Part shown: positions 27,244-39,859 of the stretch, piece by piece
Layout: every line of letters starts with the position of its first letter
Numbering within the stretch: position 1 is the first letter of the stretch
Assembly (NCBI RefSeq): GCF_004153455.1
Contig: NZ_SDQE01000001.1
Span: forward strand, 930,001-994,000
Direction of reading: 5' to 3'
Source of the DNA: Allopusillimonas ginsengisoli
GTDB lineage: Bacteria; Pseudomonadota; Gammaproteobacteria; Burkholderiales; Burkholderiaceae_B
DNA: 64,000 bases
Notes under the pieces: model-generated
What the model was told of the DNA's origin: nothing
Databases searched by the model: none
What the model saw: the letters and a program-made list of their open reading frames with translations, nothing else
Made by a program: the position numbers and the translations under genes

Positions 27244-27303
27244 GCTTCTGCTTCAGGCTTCTGCTTCAGGCTTCTGCTGTAGGCTTCAGGCTTCTGCTTC
27301 AGG
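27242..27303 (+). repeat. 13-bp direct-repeat array at the mgtE stop
   Basis: Units AGGCTTCTGCTTC begin at 27242, 27255 and 27268 (last unit ends GT), followed by a 7-base partial unit and another full unit at 27288, then AGG. The last codons of mgtE (TTTCTGCTT) resemble the unit, so the array probably grew by slippage from the gene end. Copies are too few and lack spacers, so it is not CRISPR. Confidence 0.8.
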
Positions 27304-27387
27304 TACAGCAGAGCTCGCCAACATGTGGTGTACAAGCAGGCCCGCAGCGCATGGCTGGCTGGTGCGCGCCAGCCATGGCCGGCAGGA

Positions 27388-30147
<2,760 letters not shown>

Positions 30148-30265
30148 TCGTGTGTCGTCGGTGGGATACGCCCTGTACCGGCGCGAACCCGCATGCCTGT
30201 TGTTTGGGTTGGCGGAAAATCTCCGCAGAAAACGCTACAGTTTAACGCAGCCAGGGAACTATGGC

Positions 30266-31270
30266 TTAGCGCAGGCTGGGAATGAGGACGCCAGTATCCT
30301 GCGACGCGTCTGCGACCAGCTTGTCGGAAGGCTGCTGGTGCGGCAGGAATAAAGTAGGATCCAGAGGATGGCCAGCCATGCGTACCTCGAAGTGCAGATG
30401 AGGCCCGGTGGATCGGCCGGTGGTCCCTACCCGGGCGATCATCTGACCTTTTTCGACGAGATCGCCCAGCTTGACGTTGATGGACGACGCATGAGCGTAC
30501 CGCGTAATAATGCCATTGCCGTGGTTGACCTCGACCAGCTTGCCATATCCTGTCACGTAACGGGCTTCGGTGACAACGCCGCCCGATGCCGCGTGGATGG
30601 GCGTACCCTTGGGCGCCGCAAAGTCCAGCCCTTCGTGCATGACATGCCGGCCTGTGATGGGGTGGCGACGCCATCCGAAGGAGGAACTGAGATACGGGTA
30701 ATCGACTGGCTGGAAAGACGGCAGGCCGGTCTCGGCTCCTGCCCGCTTGGTCATGACCAGATCCAGCATGCCAAGCCAGTCTTTTTGTTCTGAGAGCTGC
30801 CGCGCCAGCAAGTCCAGCTGGCGGCCAACGCCCTCGGCCGTCCATTGCGCATCGCTTCGGGGCGACGCCGTATCGGAAATACCGGTAGCTCCTGCATGAA
30901 TATCGTCCATGATCGCATAAGCGGGTTGCGCCAGGCTGGCTGGAACTTCGGGATTTGTATACGACACGCCAGCCGCCTCGGCCACACGCTTGCTCAGGCC
31001 CCCCATGGCGATCAGCCGGGCCTGCATGTCGCCCACACGCGCGGCCAATTGCCCCACGTTCTCGCGGACATACGCGGAATCGCGCGACAACTGGTCTGCA
31101 ATGATCCGTTCCTGATCGGCGCTGAGCACCGGGCGTGGGGTCAGACGCGACTGCATCCAGGCGCCTGCGGCAGCCGACGCGCCCAGGGCGGCCACGCAGA
31201 GAAGCACGATCGCAACGACCCTGAGGCCCTTGCGGTTAGAATCAACATGATGACTATGGATAGACTGCAT
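30266..31270 (-). CDS. Membrane-anchored M23 (LytM-type) peptidoglycan endopeptidase
   Basis: A 334-residue protein with a cytoplasmic N-terminus of about 16 residues, one transmembrane helix at about 17-37, a partly helical segment (about 55-170), and a C-terminal M23 domain (about 195-310). The zinc ligands are in MHEGLDFAAPKG and GPHLHFEVR, so the enzyme looks active and not a degenerate EnvC-like activator. It would cut peptide crosslinks in the periplasm. Located between secA and the divergent dciA-like gene; the 35-base gap must hold both start regions. Regulation is not visible. Confidence 0.88.
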   Translation of the reverse strand: MQSIHSHHVDSNRKGLRVVAIVLLCVAALGASAAAGAWMQSRLTPRPVLSADQERIIADQLSRDSAYVRENVGQLAARVGDMQARLIAMGGLSKRVAEAAGVSYTNPEVPASLAQPAYAIMDDIHAGATGISDTASPRSDAQWTAEGVGRQLDLLARQLSEQKDWLGMLDLVMTKRAGAETGLPSFQPVDYPYLSSSFGWRRHPITGRHVMHEGLDFAAPKGTPIHAASGGVVTEARYVTGYGKLVEVNHGNGIITRYAHASSINVKLGDLVEKGQMIARVGTTGRSTGPHLHFEVRMAGHPLDPTLFLPHQQPSDKLVADASQDTGVLIPSLR

Positions 31271-31305
31271 AAACTTACTTCTCGTTTCCTTAACTTTGGC
31301 TAGCC

Positions 31306-31791
31306 ATGGCGCGTACGCACCGATCTTCTACAACTCGCCCTCACGACAAGGCGCAACCGGCAACCCTGGCCGTTAACTGGCTGGGCAATGACCAACATGG
31401 CGCCAGCGTGCTGGCGGCCGCGCGCAATATGCTTGCCGTGCAGGAAGCCGCGCGTCAGGCTTTGCCCGCGGCGCTGGCCGATGCCTGCCAGGTGGCCCGT
31501 ATAGAGAGACAGCGCATAACACTGGCAGTTCCCAGCGCAGCCTATGCCTCCAAGCTTCGGCAGCTTGCGCCACGCATCGTACACCTGCTGGCCAGCCGCG
31601 GATGGGACGTACAGGAGGTCAGCGTGAAGGTGCAGGCTGGACTGCTCAGAGCACCCACCAAAACAGTGGAGCGTACTGTAACGCCACTGGACAGCGGCGC
31701 CCTACAGGCCTTCGATGAGCTTCGCAGCGGTCTGAGACCAGGGCCTCTGGCCGATGCAATCACCCGTCTGCTGAAACACCACCGGCAATAA
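31306..31791 (+). CDS. DciA-like (DUF721) replication helicase loader candidate
   Basis: A 161-residue DUF721 protein. The basic KH-like fold is suggested by LADACQVARIERQRITLAVPSAAYASKLRQ, where LxVxSAAxAxxLR is the family pattern. DUF721 includes DciA, which loads the DnaB helicase in bacteria that lack DnaC. The gene typically sits between lpxC and secA, as here. The ATG at 31306 lacks a strong ribosome-binding site. The family assignment is firm enough from pattern and position; the helicase role is inferred from family knowledge. Confidence 0.75.
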   Translation: MARTHRSSTTRPHDKAQPATLAVNWLGNDQHGASVLAAARNMLAVQEAARQALPAALADACQVARIERQRITLAVPSAAYASKLRQLAPRIVHLLASRGWDVQEVSVKVQAGLLRAPTKTVERTVTPLDSGALQAFDELRSGLRPGPLADAITRLLKHHRQ

Positions 31792-31891
31792 TGCGCACGG
31801 CGCGCGCAAGCCAATAGCAAAGGCTTGCGCGCGCCGCGCTGGGTGCGGTTGCGCCGCGTTACCGAGCCCGTACGCCGCGAATCATGCTGGC

Positions 31892-32815
31892 CTAGGCCAG
31901 CTTCCATTCGTGCGTAAACGCCTTGGGCGCCGTCGCGGTGGACGCGTAGGTGATGATTTCCCAGCTTTCCTGGCGGGCCAGCAGCGCCCGCGCAAGCTGG
32001 TTGTTCAGACCGTGCCCCGACTTGCACGCCACATAGCGCGCAACAAGAGGCTTGCCAATAAGATAAAGATCGCCAATGGCGTCCAGTATCTTGTGTTTTA
32101 CGAATTCATCGTCATAGCGCAGGCCGTCGGCGTTGAGCACGCGGTATTCGTCCATGACGATGGCATTATCAAGACTGCCGCCCCGCGCCAGCCCTGCGGC
32201 GCGCAAGGCTTCGACCTCGTTGACAAAGCCAAACGTGCGCGCACGGGCAATGGTCTTGACGTAGGAATCTTTGGCGAAATCGACTTCGGCAAAGTTGGCC
32301 GTGGAGTCGATGGCGGGATGATGAAAATCGATTGCAAAAGACAGCGCAAAGCCATCGTAAGGCTCCAGGCGCGCCCACTTGAGGTCGTCGCCCTCGCCTT
32401 CACGCACTTCGATGGGCTCAAGCACGCGCAGAAACTGCTTGGCGGCCGCCTGCTCTTCGAGGCCAGCCGAGCGCAACAGATACACAAAGGTACCGGCGCT
32501 GCCATCCATGATGGGGACTTCTTCAGCGGTTAGATCGACGTGCAGGTTGTCGATGCCCAGCCCAGCCAGGGCAGACATCAGGTGCTCGACCGTGGAAACG
32601 CGTACATCGCCTTTTTGCAAGACTGAGGCCATGCGCGTGTTGCCGACCTGGTGCGCCTGGGCAGGGAGGTCGACGATTTCGGGCAGATCAACGCGGTGAA
32701 AGACGATGCCGGTATTGGGGGCCGCCGGACGTAGGGTGAGCTCTACCCGTCGGCCTGAGTGCAGGCCAACACCTTTGGTGCTGATGGGTCTTTGTATGGT
32801 GCGTTGACGTAACAT
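31892..32815 (-). CDS. lpxC: UDP-3-O-acyl-N-acetylglucosamine deacetylase LpxC
   Basis: A 307-residue zinc deacetylase for the committed step of lipid A synthesis. Visible are [18 protein letters not shown] at the start, the zinc site [15 protein letters not shown], the second site [17 protein letters not shown], and the catalytic His in CKSGHGLNN. Length matches the family. It is the last gene of the division/cell-wall cluster, but a 241-base gap with a GC hairpin and a possible promoter separates it from ftsZ, so it may also be transcribed alone. Confidence 0.97.
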   Translation of the reverse strand: MLRQRTIQRPISTKGVGLHSGRRVELTLRPAAPNTGIVFHRVDLPEIVDLPAQAHQVGNTRMASVLQKGDVRVSTVEHLMSALAGLGIDNLHVDLTAEEVPIMDGSAGTFVYLLRSAGLEEQAAAKQFLRVLEPIEVREGEGDDLKWARLEPYDGFALSFAIDFHHPAIDSTANFAEVDFAKDSYVKTIARARTFGFVNEVEALRAAGLARGGSLDNAIVMDEYRVLNADGLRYDDEFVKHKILDAIGDLYLIGKPLVARYVACKSGHGLNNQLARALLARQESWEIITYASTATAPKAFTHEWKLA

Positions 32816-32869
32816 GTGTGGGATATCAGGAGCTTACGCCCTTGTTTTTAGCCTCTTTATAGATCAGTC

Positions 32870-32875
32870 ATTGTA
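32870..32875 (-). promoter_or_regulatory. Possible -10 element upstream of lpxC
   Basis: TACAAT on the minus strand, about 55 bases before the lpxC ATG. The -35 region is not convincing, so this is tentative. Confidence 0.35.
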
Positions 32876-32999
32876 GCCGAATTGAGGGTTTACCATTAAA
32901 TTTTGTTGTTTCAGACAGCGACTCAAGTGTTTCAGCGCGCTTCAGTCGCGGCAGCGCACCTCGCCCCCGGGGGAGTAGGCAAGGCGCGCAGCCAGGAAT

Positions 33000-33020
33000 C
33001 CTGCCGGACAAGCCGGCAGG
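33000..33020 (-). other. GC-rich hairpin after ftsZ
   Basis: A perfect 8-bp inverted repeat CCTGCCGG/CCGGCAGG with a 5-base loop lies 36 bases after the ftsZ stop. No U-tract follows. It could mark an RNA processing or 3'-end stabilisation site between ftsZ and lpxC. Confidence 0.5.
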
Positions 33021-33056
33021 CATGCGAGAGTCTGCGTCGTTACAAAACAGCCTGGA

Positions 33057-34226
33057 TCAGTCAGCCTGCTTGCGCAGGAAGGCAGGGATATCGAAATGAT
33101 CCATGCCAGCCGTTTCCAATGCACGCACCTGGGCCGAAGCCTGGCCACGTGGATTGCGGATTACGGCAGGCACATCCGAGTTGCTGAAATCGTAACCTGC
33201 AGCCGCGTAGTCGTCCGTGCCAGTGCGCAGCGCTTCCTGGTTGTTGGATACCAGTTGTGGACGCGAAGCGTTCGGACGGCCCAGGCCGGTGGCAACAACG
33301 GTAACACGCAGGTTTTCACCCATGGACTCGTCGTAGGCCGTGCCGAACACGATCGTGGCATCGTCTGCGGCATAGCTGCGGATGGTGTCCATGATTTCGC
33401 GGGTTTCGCGCATCTTGAGCGTACGGCTTGCGGTGATGTTGACCAACATGCCGCGCGCACCGTGCAAATCGACGCCTTCGAGCAGCGGGCAAGCAATGGC
33501 GCGTTCCGCCGCGACACGGGCGCGATCGGCCCCGGCTGCGATGGAGGTGCCCATCATGGCCTGGCCCTGCTCGCCCATGATGGTCTTGACGTCTTCGAAG
33601 TCGACGTTGACGTTGCCTTCTACGTTGATGATCTCGGCAATGCCTGCGCAAGCGTTATGCAACACGTCGTCGGCCGACTTGAAGCAGTCTTCCTGTGTGG
33701 CATCGTCATCCATCAGATCGTAGAGGTTTTCGTTCAGCACGACGATGAGCGAGTGCACGTGCTTGGACAGCTCGGTAATGCCCTCTTCCGCCATCTTCAG
33801 GCGCTTGTTGCCTTCAAAGCCAAAAGGCTTGGTGACCACGCCAACCGTCAGAATGCCCAGTTCCTTGGCAACTTCCGCCACCACCGGACCGGCGCCCGTA
33901 CCCGTGCCACCCCCCATGCCCGCGGTGATGAACACCATGTGCGCGCCCGTCAGTGCTGCGCGAATTTCTTCACGAGCAGTTTCGGCCGCAGCGCGGCCTT
34001 GCTCGGGCCGTGCGCCAGCGCCCAGGCCGGTGCGGCCAAGGCGAATCTGCACAGGCGCTTCGGTCGTGGCAAGTGCCTGCGCATCTGTATTCGCGCAGAT
34101 AAAGTCCACGCCGTTCACGCCGGAACGAATCATATGCGCCACAGCGTTGCCGCCTGCGCCCCCAACTCCGACAACCTTGATTACGGTGCCATTGGTGCTC
34201 GTATCGAGCATTTCAAAGTTCATCAT
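33057..34226 (-). CDS. ftsZ: Cell division GTPase FtsZ
   Basis: A 389-residue tubulin-like GTPase that forms the Z-ring. The GTP-binding signature GGGTGTGAGP lies near residue 104, KVVGVGGAGGNAV near residue 20, and the T7-loop region (NVDFEDVK) follows. The C-terminal conserved peptide ends DIPAFLRKQAD and would bind FtsA and ZipA. The start codon pair ATGATG at 34226 has GGGAG about 7 bases upstream; a GTG five codons earlier would include that site. A 171-base gap separates it from ftsA and may hold an extra promoter. Confidence 0.98.
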   Translation of the reverse strand: MMNFEMLDTSTNGTVIKVVGVGGAGGNAVAHMIRSGVNGVDFICANTDAQALATTEAPVQIRLGRTGLGAGARPEQGRAAAETAREEIRAALTGAHMVFITAGMGGGTGTGAGPVVAEVAKELGILTVGVVTKPFGFEGNKRLKMAEEGITELSKHVHSLIVVLNENLYDLMDDDATQEDCFKSADDVLHNACAGIAEIINVEGNVNVDFEDVKTIMGEQGQAMMGTSIAAGADRARVAAERAIACPLLEGVDLHGARGMLVNITASRTLKMRETREIMDTIRSYAADDATIVFGTAYDESMGENLRVTVVATGLGRPNASRPQLVSNNQEALRTGTDDYAAAGYDFSNSDVPAVIRNPRGQASAQVRALETAGMDHFDIPAFLRKQAD

Positions 34227-34397
34227 GCTTGACTCCCTCACATATCCAGAAAAACGATAAACAAAATAAGATTCCCCCAGTACTGCTTGTTGTTCGGAAC
34301 GGTTTCAAAGGAAATGCCAGCCACCTTCGCTCGCACCTGATTTGAAAACCCCTCCATGAGCAGGTTTATGCCACCCACCCATCAGGGCAGTTGCGCC

Positions 34398-35624
34398 CTA
34401 ATTCATGAACCACTCCTTCATGCGTGCCAGCAGCGTCTTGAAGCTGCCCTTCTGCTGGGCGACCTTGCGGCCGCGTGCACGCTGCAACCGGGCCTCGGAC
34501 AGCAAGCCCATCACGGTGGAAAAACGCGGATTGTGCATAACATCTGCCAGGCTGCCTTCGTAGGCCGGCACAGCGACGCGCACAGGCTTGAGAAAGACAT
34601 CCTCGGCCAGCTCGACAATGCCGGGCATGAGCGACGTCCCGCCAGTAAGCACCACGCCCGAAGCCAGGAGATCCTCGTAGCCGGACTCGCGCACAATCTG
34701 CTGAACAAAGGTGAACAATTCCTCGACACGGGGCTCGATCACTGCGCCGAGCGCCTGGCGCTTGACCTGCCGGTTGGGCCGGTCGCCCAGGCCTGGCACT
34801 TCGATGTGTTCATCGGCACTGGCCAGCACTTGCTTGGCAACGCCGAAGCGCAGTTTGATTTCTTCGGCGTCGGGCGTAGGCGTGCGCAACATCGCAGCGA
34901 TGTCGCTGGTGATCTGATCGCCAGCGATCGGCACGACAGCGGTGTGCCGGATCGCGCCGCCCGTGAAGATCGCGATATCCGTCGTGCCGCCACCGATGTC
35001 CACCAGCACCACGCCAAGCTCTTTCTCGTCGGACGTCAGGCAGGCCAGGCTGGATGCCAGGGGCTGCAGAATCAGGTCTTGTACTTCCAGCCCACAGCGC
35101 CGTACGCACTTGACGATATTCTGGGCGGCGCTCACCGCCCCGGTCACGATATGAACCCGCACTTCCAGACGCAGCCCGCTCATGCCGATCGGCTCACGGA
35201 TGTCTTCCTGGGAGTCCACAATGAACTCCTGCGTGAGCACGTGCAGCACTTGTTGGTCGGTCGGGATATTGACTGCCTTGGCGGTTTCGATCACGCGAGC
35301 CACATCTGTCGCCGTCACCTCCTTGTCCTTCACGGCCACCATGCCGCTGGAATTGAAGCTGGTGATATGGCTGCCGGCAATGCCGGTATAGACTTCGCGG
35401 ATCTTGCAGTCTGCCATCAACTCGGCTTCTTCGAGTGCCCGCTGGATGGAATTGACGGTGGACTCGATATTGACGACCACGCCCTTACGCATCCCCTGGG
35501 ACTCATGCTGTCCCAGGCCCAGGACTTCGAACCGGCCTTCCGGCAGTATCTCGGCTACGACGGCAACCACTTTGCTGGTGCCGATATCGAGTGCAACGAT
35601 CAGGTCTTTGATGTCACGGGTCAT
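34398..35624 (-). CDS. ftsA: Cell division protein FtsA
   Basis: A 408-residue actin-like ATPase that tethers FtsZ to the membrane and recruits later division proteins. The N-terminus VALDIGTSKVVAVV holds phosphate-1; VVLVDIGGGTTDIAIF is phosphate-2; VLTGGTSLMPG is the adenosine motif. The C-terminal amphipathic helix FKTLLARMKEWFMN is the membrane-targeting sequence. The gene starts 5 bases after the ftsQ stop. Confidence 0.97.
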   Translation of the reverse strand: MTRDIKDLIVALDIGTSKVVAVVAEILPEGRFEVLGLGQHESQGMRKGVVVNIESTVNSIQRALEEAELMADCKIREVYTGIAGSHITSFNSSGMVAVKDKEVTATDVARVIETAKAVNIPTDQQVLHVLTQEFIVDSQEDIREPIGMSGLRLEVRVHIVTGAVSAAQNIVKCVRRCGLEVQDLILQPLASSLACLTSDEKELGVVLVDIGGGTTDIAIFTGGAIRHTAVVPIAGDQITSDIAAMLRTPTPDAEEIKLRFGVAKQVLASADEHIEVPGLGDRPNRQVKRQALGAVIEPRVEELFTFVQQIVRESGYEDLLASGVVLTGGTSLMPGIVELAEDVFLKPVRVAVPAYEGSLADVMHNPRFSTVMGLLSEARLQRARGRKVAQQKGSFKTLLARMKEWFMN

Positions 35625-35629
35625 AGTCT

Positions 35630-36424
35630 TTACTTCGTAGAGGTATTGGAAACAGGAGCCAACGTAATGGCAAAACCGTTGGAATAGCGTAAATCTGCGT
35701 TACTGATGTTGCGCCCATCCAGCCGCTGCGCCAGCTGCGGCCATGCCTGCACAAAGCGCTCGATGCGGGCAGCGAAAGGCAACGCGCCCGCGCGGCCATG
35801 CGGATCGGCAACATCGGCGGCGGGATCGCGACCCAGGCTCAAATGCATGCCGTCGGACAGGGTCACTTCCCACGCGTAGCGCGGGCTCAGCGTCACCTCC
35901 CTGACATGCAGGTTGAGCGGCGCAAACCAGCGTGCAATCTCTGCATAGCGCTGAACCACCAGGCGCTCGGAATTGTCAGGCCCATTGAGCTGCGGCATCT
36001 GGGTGTCGTCCGGCAGCTCGCCCTGGTTGGCCATGAAGGCTTCACCCCAGGTGTTGATCATCTGGTTTTCGTTCCAGAACGCCAGCGGCTGCTGCTCTTC
36101 GATCCTGACACGCAAGGTGTTGGGCCAGATGCGCCGTACACTGGCGTGCCGCACCCAGGGCACTGTCTCGATCAGTCGACGCGTCTCGTCCAGGCGCACC
36201 GAGAAGAAGTTGCCCGCGATCTTGCCGGCGATAGTGGCCCGAACCCCGGCCGGGGACACATAGGCCAGCGCGCCCGCTTCATCCTGCGGTTCAATCTGTA
36301 TAGTCGAAATGGCAAAATAAGGGCGTTGTGCAATCCACGCAACGGCACCCGCCAGCAACGCGAACACGGCCAGCAGAACCAGCGTGTTCGCGATGAAGTT
36401 GGTGAGGCGTGCGTCTGAAAACAC
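35630..36424 (-). CDS. ftsQ: Cell division protein FtsQ
   Basis: A 264-residue bitopic protein of the divisome FtsQLB complex. It has a short cytoplasmic N-terminus, one transmembrane helix at about 10-30 (ANTLVLLAVFALLAGAVAW), a POTRA domain starting YFAISTIQIE, and the beta domain with VPWVRHASVRRIWPNTLRVRIEE. The GTG at 36424 was chosen because GAGGGAG lies about 6 bases before it and it starts 14 bases after the ddl stop; the open frame upstream overlaps ddl. Confidence 0.93.
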   Translation of the reverse strand: MFSDARLTNFIANTLVLLAVFALLAGAVAWIAQRPYFAISTIQIEPQDEAGALAYVSPAGVRATIAGKIAGNFFSVRLDETRRLIETVPWVRHASVRRIWPNTLRVRIEEQQPLAFWNENQMINTWGEAFMANQGELPDDTQMPQLNGPDNSERLVVQRYAEIARWFAPLNLHVREVTLSPRYAWEVTLSDGMHLSLGRDPAADVADPHGRAGALPFAARIERFVQAWPQLAQRLDGRNISNADLRYSNGFAITLAPVSNTSTK

Positions 36425-36438
36425 AGATATCTCCCTCG

Positions 36439-37386
36439 TCAATCCGTTTGCGGCGCCTGAACTTTGCAGCTCGCCGTCGACAGAATTTCCACACAAAGGT
36501 CGGCATAGCTCATGCCGGCCGCCTTGGCGCCCATGGGCACCAGCGAATGGCTGGTCATCCCGGGCGACGTATTGATTTCAAGCAGCCATGGCCGCCCCTG
36601 GGCGTCCAGCATGAAATCCGCGCGGCCCCAGCCTTCGCAACCGAGCGCCACATAGGCCTGCTCAGACAACCGCAGAATCTCTTCGGTCAACGATGCCGGT
36701 AGCGCCGCAGGGCACACATACTGCGTATCGTTGGACACATACTTGTGCTCGTAGTCGTAGTTGCCTTCGGGCGCAATAATTTCGATGACAGGCAGCGCGC
36801 GCGTCGTCTTGCCTTTGCCCAGCAGCGCCACGGTCAGCTCCCGCCCCGAAATAAACTGCTCAGCCAGCACGTCGGTGTCGAAGCGGCTTGCCAAACGATA
36901 TGCGTCACGCAATTCGCTCAGGTCGTCGACGCGTGTCACACCCAACGTCGAGCCCTCATGAGGCGGCTTGACAATCATGGGCAAGCCCAGGCGCTGCGCG
37001 GCAGCATCCAGGTCTGCATCGCTGGACAATACGGCATAGTCGGGCGTGGGCAGATGCTGTTGCAGCCACACCTTCTTGGTCATGATCTTGTCCATGGCCA
37101 GCGACGAGGCCAGGGGCCCGCTGCCGGTATAGGGAATCTTGAGCAGCTCGAGCGCGCCCTGCAACGTACCGTCTTCGCCGTGGCGCCCGTGCAGGGCAAT
37201 GAAAACGCGATCAAATCCCGAATTGATCAGATCGACCAGCGTGTACTGCCTGGTATCGAACAGATGAGCGTCCACGCCTTTGCTGCGCAAAGCGTCATAC
37301 ACGCCCTGCCCCGACATCAGGGACACCTCGCGCTCGGCGGAATATCCACCGTACAGAACGCCAACGCGGCCGAATTCTCCGCTCAT
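36439..37386 (-). CDS. ddl: D-alanine--D-alanine ligase
   Basis: A 315-residue ATP-grasp ligase that makes the D-Ala-D-Ala dipeptide for MurF. Visible are [44 protein letters not shown], and the C-terminal metal/substrate site [16 protein letters not shown]. The length is typical of DdlB, the form in dcw clusters. It overlaps the murC stop by 4 bases. Confidence 0.96.
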   Translation of the reverse strand: MSGEFGRVGVLYGGYSAEREVSLMSGQGVYDALRSKGVDAHLFDTRQYTLVDLINSGFDRVFIALHGRHGEDGTLQGALELLKIPYTGSGPLASSLAMDKIMTKKVWLQQHLPTPDYAVLSSDADLDAAAQRLGLPMIVKPPHEGSTLGVTRVDDLSELRDAYRLASRFDTDVLAEQFISGRELTVALLGKGKTTRALPVIEIIAPEGNYDYEHKYVSNDTQYVCPAALPASLTEEILRLSEQAYVALGCEGWGRADFMLDAQGRPWLLEINTSPGMTSHSLVPMGAKAAGMSYADLCVEILSTASCKVQAPQTD

Positions 37387-38789
37387 GCTGCTTCTCCTAT
37401 CTGGACTGGCACACGGCTAATCGAGCCTGCGCCCATCACGATGACCACATCGCCGTCACGCGCGAAATCGCGTATTGCCTGCGGCATATCCGCCACATCT
37501 TCTACAAAAACCGGTTCCACCTTGCCTGCCACGCGCAGGGCCCGCATCAGGGCTCGGCCGTCCGCGGCGACCAGAGGCGCCTCGCCTGCCGCGTAGACTT
37601 CCGTCAGCAGCACAGCATCGGCCTGGCCCAGCACCTGCACAAAATCCTCGAAGCAGTCGCGGGTGCGGGTATAGCGGTGAGGCTGGAATGCAAGCACAAT
37701 GCGGCGATCCGGCCAGGCGCCGCGCGCAGCGCTGAGCGTTGCGCCCATCTCGATGGGATGATGGCCGTAGTCATCCACCAGCGTGAATCGGCCTCCGCCA
37801 TGGGCTGCCTGAACATCGAAGTCGCCCACTTGCGTGAAACGACGGCCCACGCCACGGAAGGTGAAGAGCGCCGACGCAATCGCGTCATCGGAAACGCCAA
37901 GTTCGGTCGCCACGGCAATGGCGGCCAGCGCATTGAGCACATTGTGGCGACCTGGCAAGTTCAGCTTGATCGACAGCAAGGGCAAGACGCCGGTTGCGCC
38001 CTGGCGATGCACATCGAAGTGCATGACGGTGCCTTCGGCGCGTACATTCATGGCGCGCACCTGCGCATCACTGTCAATACCGTAGGTTGTGACAGGCCGC
38101 GATACAAAGGGGATGATTTCCCGCACATTGGCATCGTCGCTGCACAGTACTGCGGAACCATAGAAAGGCAGGCGCTGAGTGAACTCGATAAAGGCGCTTT
38201 TCAGTCGCGCTACGTCGTGGCCATAGGTATCCATATGGTCCATGTCGATGTTGGTGATGATCGCCATCACCGGCAACAGATTAAGAAAAGACGCGTCCGA
38301 CTCATCCGCTTCGACGACAATGTATTCGCCATGCCCCAGGCGCGCATTCGCGCCCGCGGATGTCAGCCGCCCGCCAATGACAAACGTCGGATCCAGATCG
38401 CCGCCGGCCAGCACACTGGCCACCAGGCTGGTAGTGGTCGTCTTGCCATGCGTACCGGCAACCGCGATGCCGCGCTTGAGCCGCATCAGCTCGGCCAGCA
38501 TGAGCGCGCGCGGCACAACAGGAATGCGTGCGGCTCGGGCCGCCAGCACTTCAGGATTGTCGCCACCCACGGCGGTGGAGGTCACAATCGCCCCCACGCC
38601 TTTGACGTTGGCCGCATCATGGCCAATGGCAATACGAGCCCCCAAGCCAGACAGCCTGCGGGTCACGGCGGTTTCCTGGATGTCAGACCCACTGATCGAG
38701 TAACCAAGATTGAGCAGCACCTCGGCAATGCCGCTCATGCCTGAGCCGCCAATGCCGACAAAATGGATGCTCTGGATACGGTGCTTCAT
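37383..38789 (-). CDS. murC: UDP-N-acetylmuramate--L-alanine ligase MurC
   Basis: A 468-residue Mur ligase adding the first amino acid to UDP-MurNAc. The N-terminal [17 protein letters not shown]-binding [13 protein letters not shown] near residue 110, [14 protein letters not shown], and YGHHPIEM in the C-terminal domain are characteristic. It overlaps murG upstream and ddl downstream by 4 bases each, so the three are probably co-translated. Confidence 0.97.
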   Translation of the reverse strand: MKHRIQSIHFVGIGGSGMSGIAEVLLNLGYSISGSDIQETAVTRRLSGLGARIAIGHDAANVKGVGAIVTSTAVGGDNPEVLAARAARIPVVPRALMLAELMRLKRGIAVAGTHGKTTTTSLVASVLAGGDLDPTFVIGGRLTSAGANARLGHGEYIVVEADESDASFLNLLPVMAIITNIDMDHMDTYGHDVARLKSAFIEFTQRLPFYGSAVLCSDDANVREIIPFVSRPVTTYGIDSDAQVRAMNVRAEGTVMHFDVHRQGATGVLPLLSIKLNLPGRHNVLNALAAIAVATELGVSDDAIASALFTFRGVGRRFTQVGDFDVQAAHGGGRFTLVDDYGHHPIEMGATLSAARGAWPDRRIVLAFQPHRYTRTRDCFEDFVQVLGQADAVLLTEVYAAGEAPLVAADGRALMRALRVAGKVEPVFVEDVADMPQAIRDFARDGDVVIVMGAGSISRVPVQIGEAA

Positions 38790-39859
38790 GCCTGACTCCT
38801 GACTGCCTGTTCACATGCGTCTGCAATCTGGCTGCATGCCTGCAGGCAGGCGTGCTCATGCGCATGCGACGCCATGCGGGCCAGTTCCGGGCGCTCAAGC
38901 GCGCCCAGCCAGTCGGCCAGCCACTGGGCATCCAGGTCGGACTGCCGGCGCATCTGCGCGCCCTGGCAATCGCTCAAGTATCTTGCGTTTGCGGTCTGGT
39001 GATCGTCGATCGCATGCGGCAGCGGAACAAACAATGCCGCCACCCCGATGGCGGCGACTTCCGCCACCGTCATGGCGCCCGCGCGGCACACAACGATATC
39101 CGCGTCTGCCATCGCCTGGGCCATATCCTCGATAAACGACTGGCAGTTCGCCTGCACACCGGCCTGTTCGTACGCAGCCTTCAGGCTGGCCAAATGCTTT
39201 TCTCCCGCTTGATGCGTGACGACTGGACGGCGGTCGGCTGGCAACAGGGCCAGGGCCTTGGGCATAACATTGTTCAGCGCTGCCGCACCCAGACTGCCAC
39301 CTACCACCAGCAGCCGCAATGGCCCCTGGCGCGCGCCGTAGCGCACGACAGCAGTATCCTTTTGCGTAAATTCGGGCCGCACCGGATTGCCCACCATGAC
39401 CGCCCCCGGCAAGGCGCCAGGGAATCCCACAAGCACTTTGTGGGCCATCTTCGCCAACCAGCGATTAGTGGTTCCCGCGATCGCATTCTGCTCGTGCACA
39501 ACGAGAGGAATGCGGCGCAGGGACGCCATGACTCCGCCCGGGAAAGCCACATAGCCCCCCATGCCAAGCACGACATCAGGCTTGACGCGCAGCATCGCCG
39601 ATCTCGCCTGCCAGCAGGCGCTGAGCAACGTAAAGGGCAGATTCAGCAGCGTCAACAGACCTTTGCCGCGCAAGCCGGAAAACCGCAAGGGGATCAATTC
39701 AAAACCCTGCGGCGGCACCAGGCGGCCTTCCATGCGATCGGGATGGCCGAGCCACAGCACTCGCCAGCCACGCGCTTTCATTTCGTGTGCGACTGCGAGG
39801 CCCGGCATGATATGCCCGCCGGTGCCGCCCGCCATGATCAGCAAGGTCTGGGTACTCAT
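38786..39859 (-). CDS. murG: Lipid II synthase MurG
   Basis: A 357-residue glycosyltransferase that adds GlcNAc to lipid I at the cytoplasmic face of the inner membrane. The N-terminal glycine-rich loop [36 protein letters not shown], and the donor-binding [16 protein letters not shown] are present. Four-base overlaps join it to ftsW and murC. Confidence 0.97.
   Translation of the reverse strand: MSTQTLLIMAGGTGGHIMPGLAVAHEMKARGWRVLWLGHPDRMEGRLVPPQGFELIPLRFSGLRGKGLLTLLNLPFTLLSACWQARSAMLRVKPDVVLGMGGYVAFPGGVMASLRRIPLVVHEQNAIAGTTNRWLAKMAHKVLVGFPGALPGAVMVGNPVRPEFTQKDTAVVRYGARQGPLRLLVVGGSLGAAALNNVMPKALALLPADRRPVVTHQAGEKHLASLKAAYEQAGVQANCQSFIEDMAQAMADADIVVCRAGAMTVAEVAAIGVAALFVPLPHAIDDHQTANARYLSDCQGAQMRRQSDLDAQWLADWLGALERPELARMASHAHEHACLQACSQIADACEQAVRSQA

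Noticed and set aside
27242-27303. CRISPR-like repeat
   Set aside because: Units are 13 bp, directly adjacent without spacers and derived from the end of mgtE; no cas genes are present.
33096-35687. Long plus-strand frames opposite ftsZ (33096-34232) and ftsA (34356-35687)
   Set aside because: Both lie on the reverse of fully recognisable genes and show no domains or plausible ribosome-binding context.
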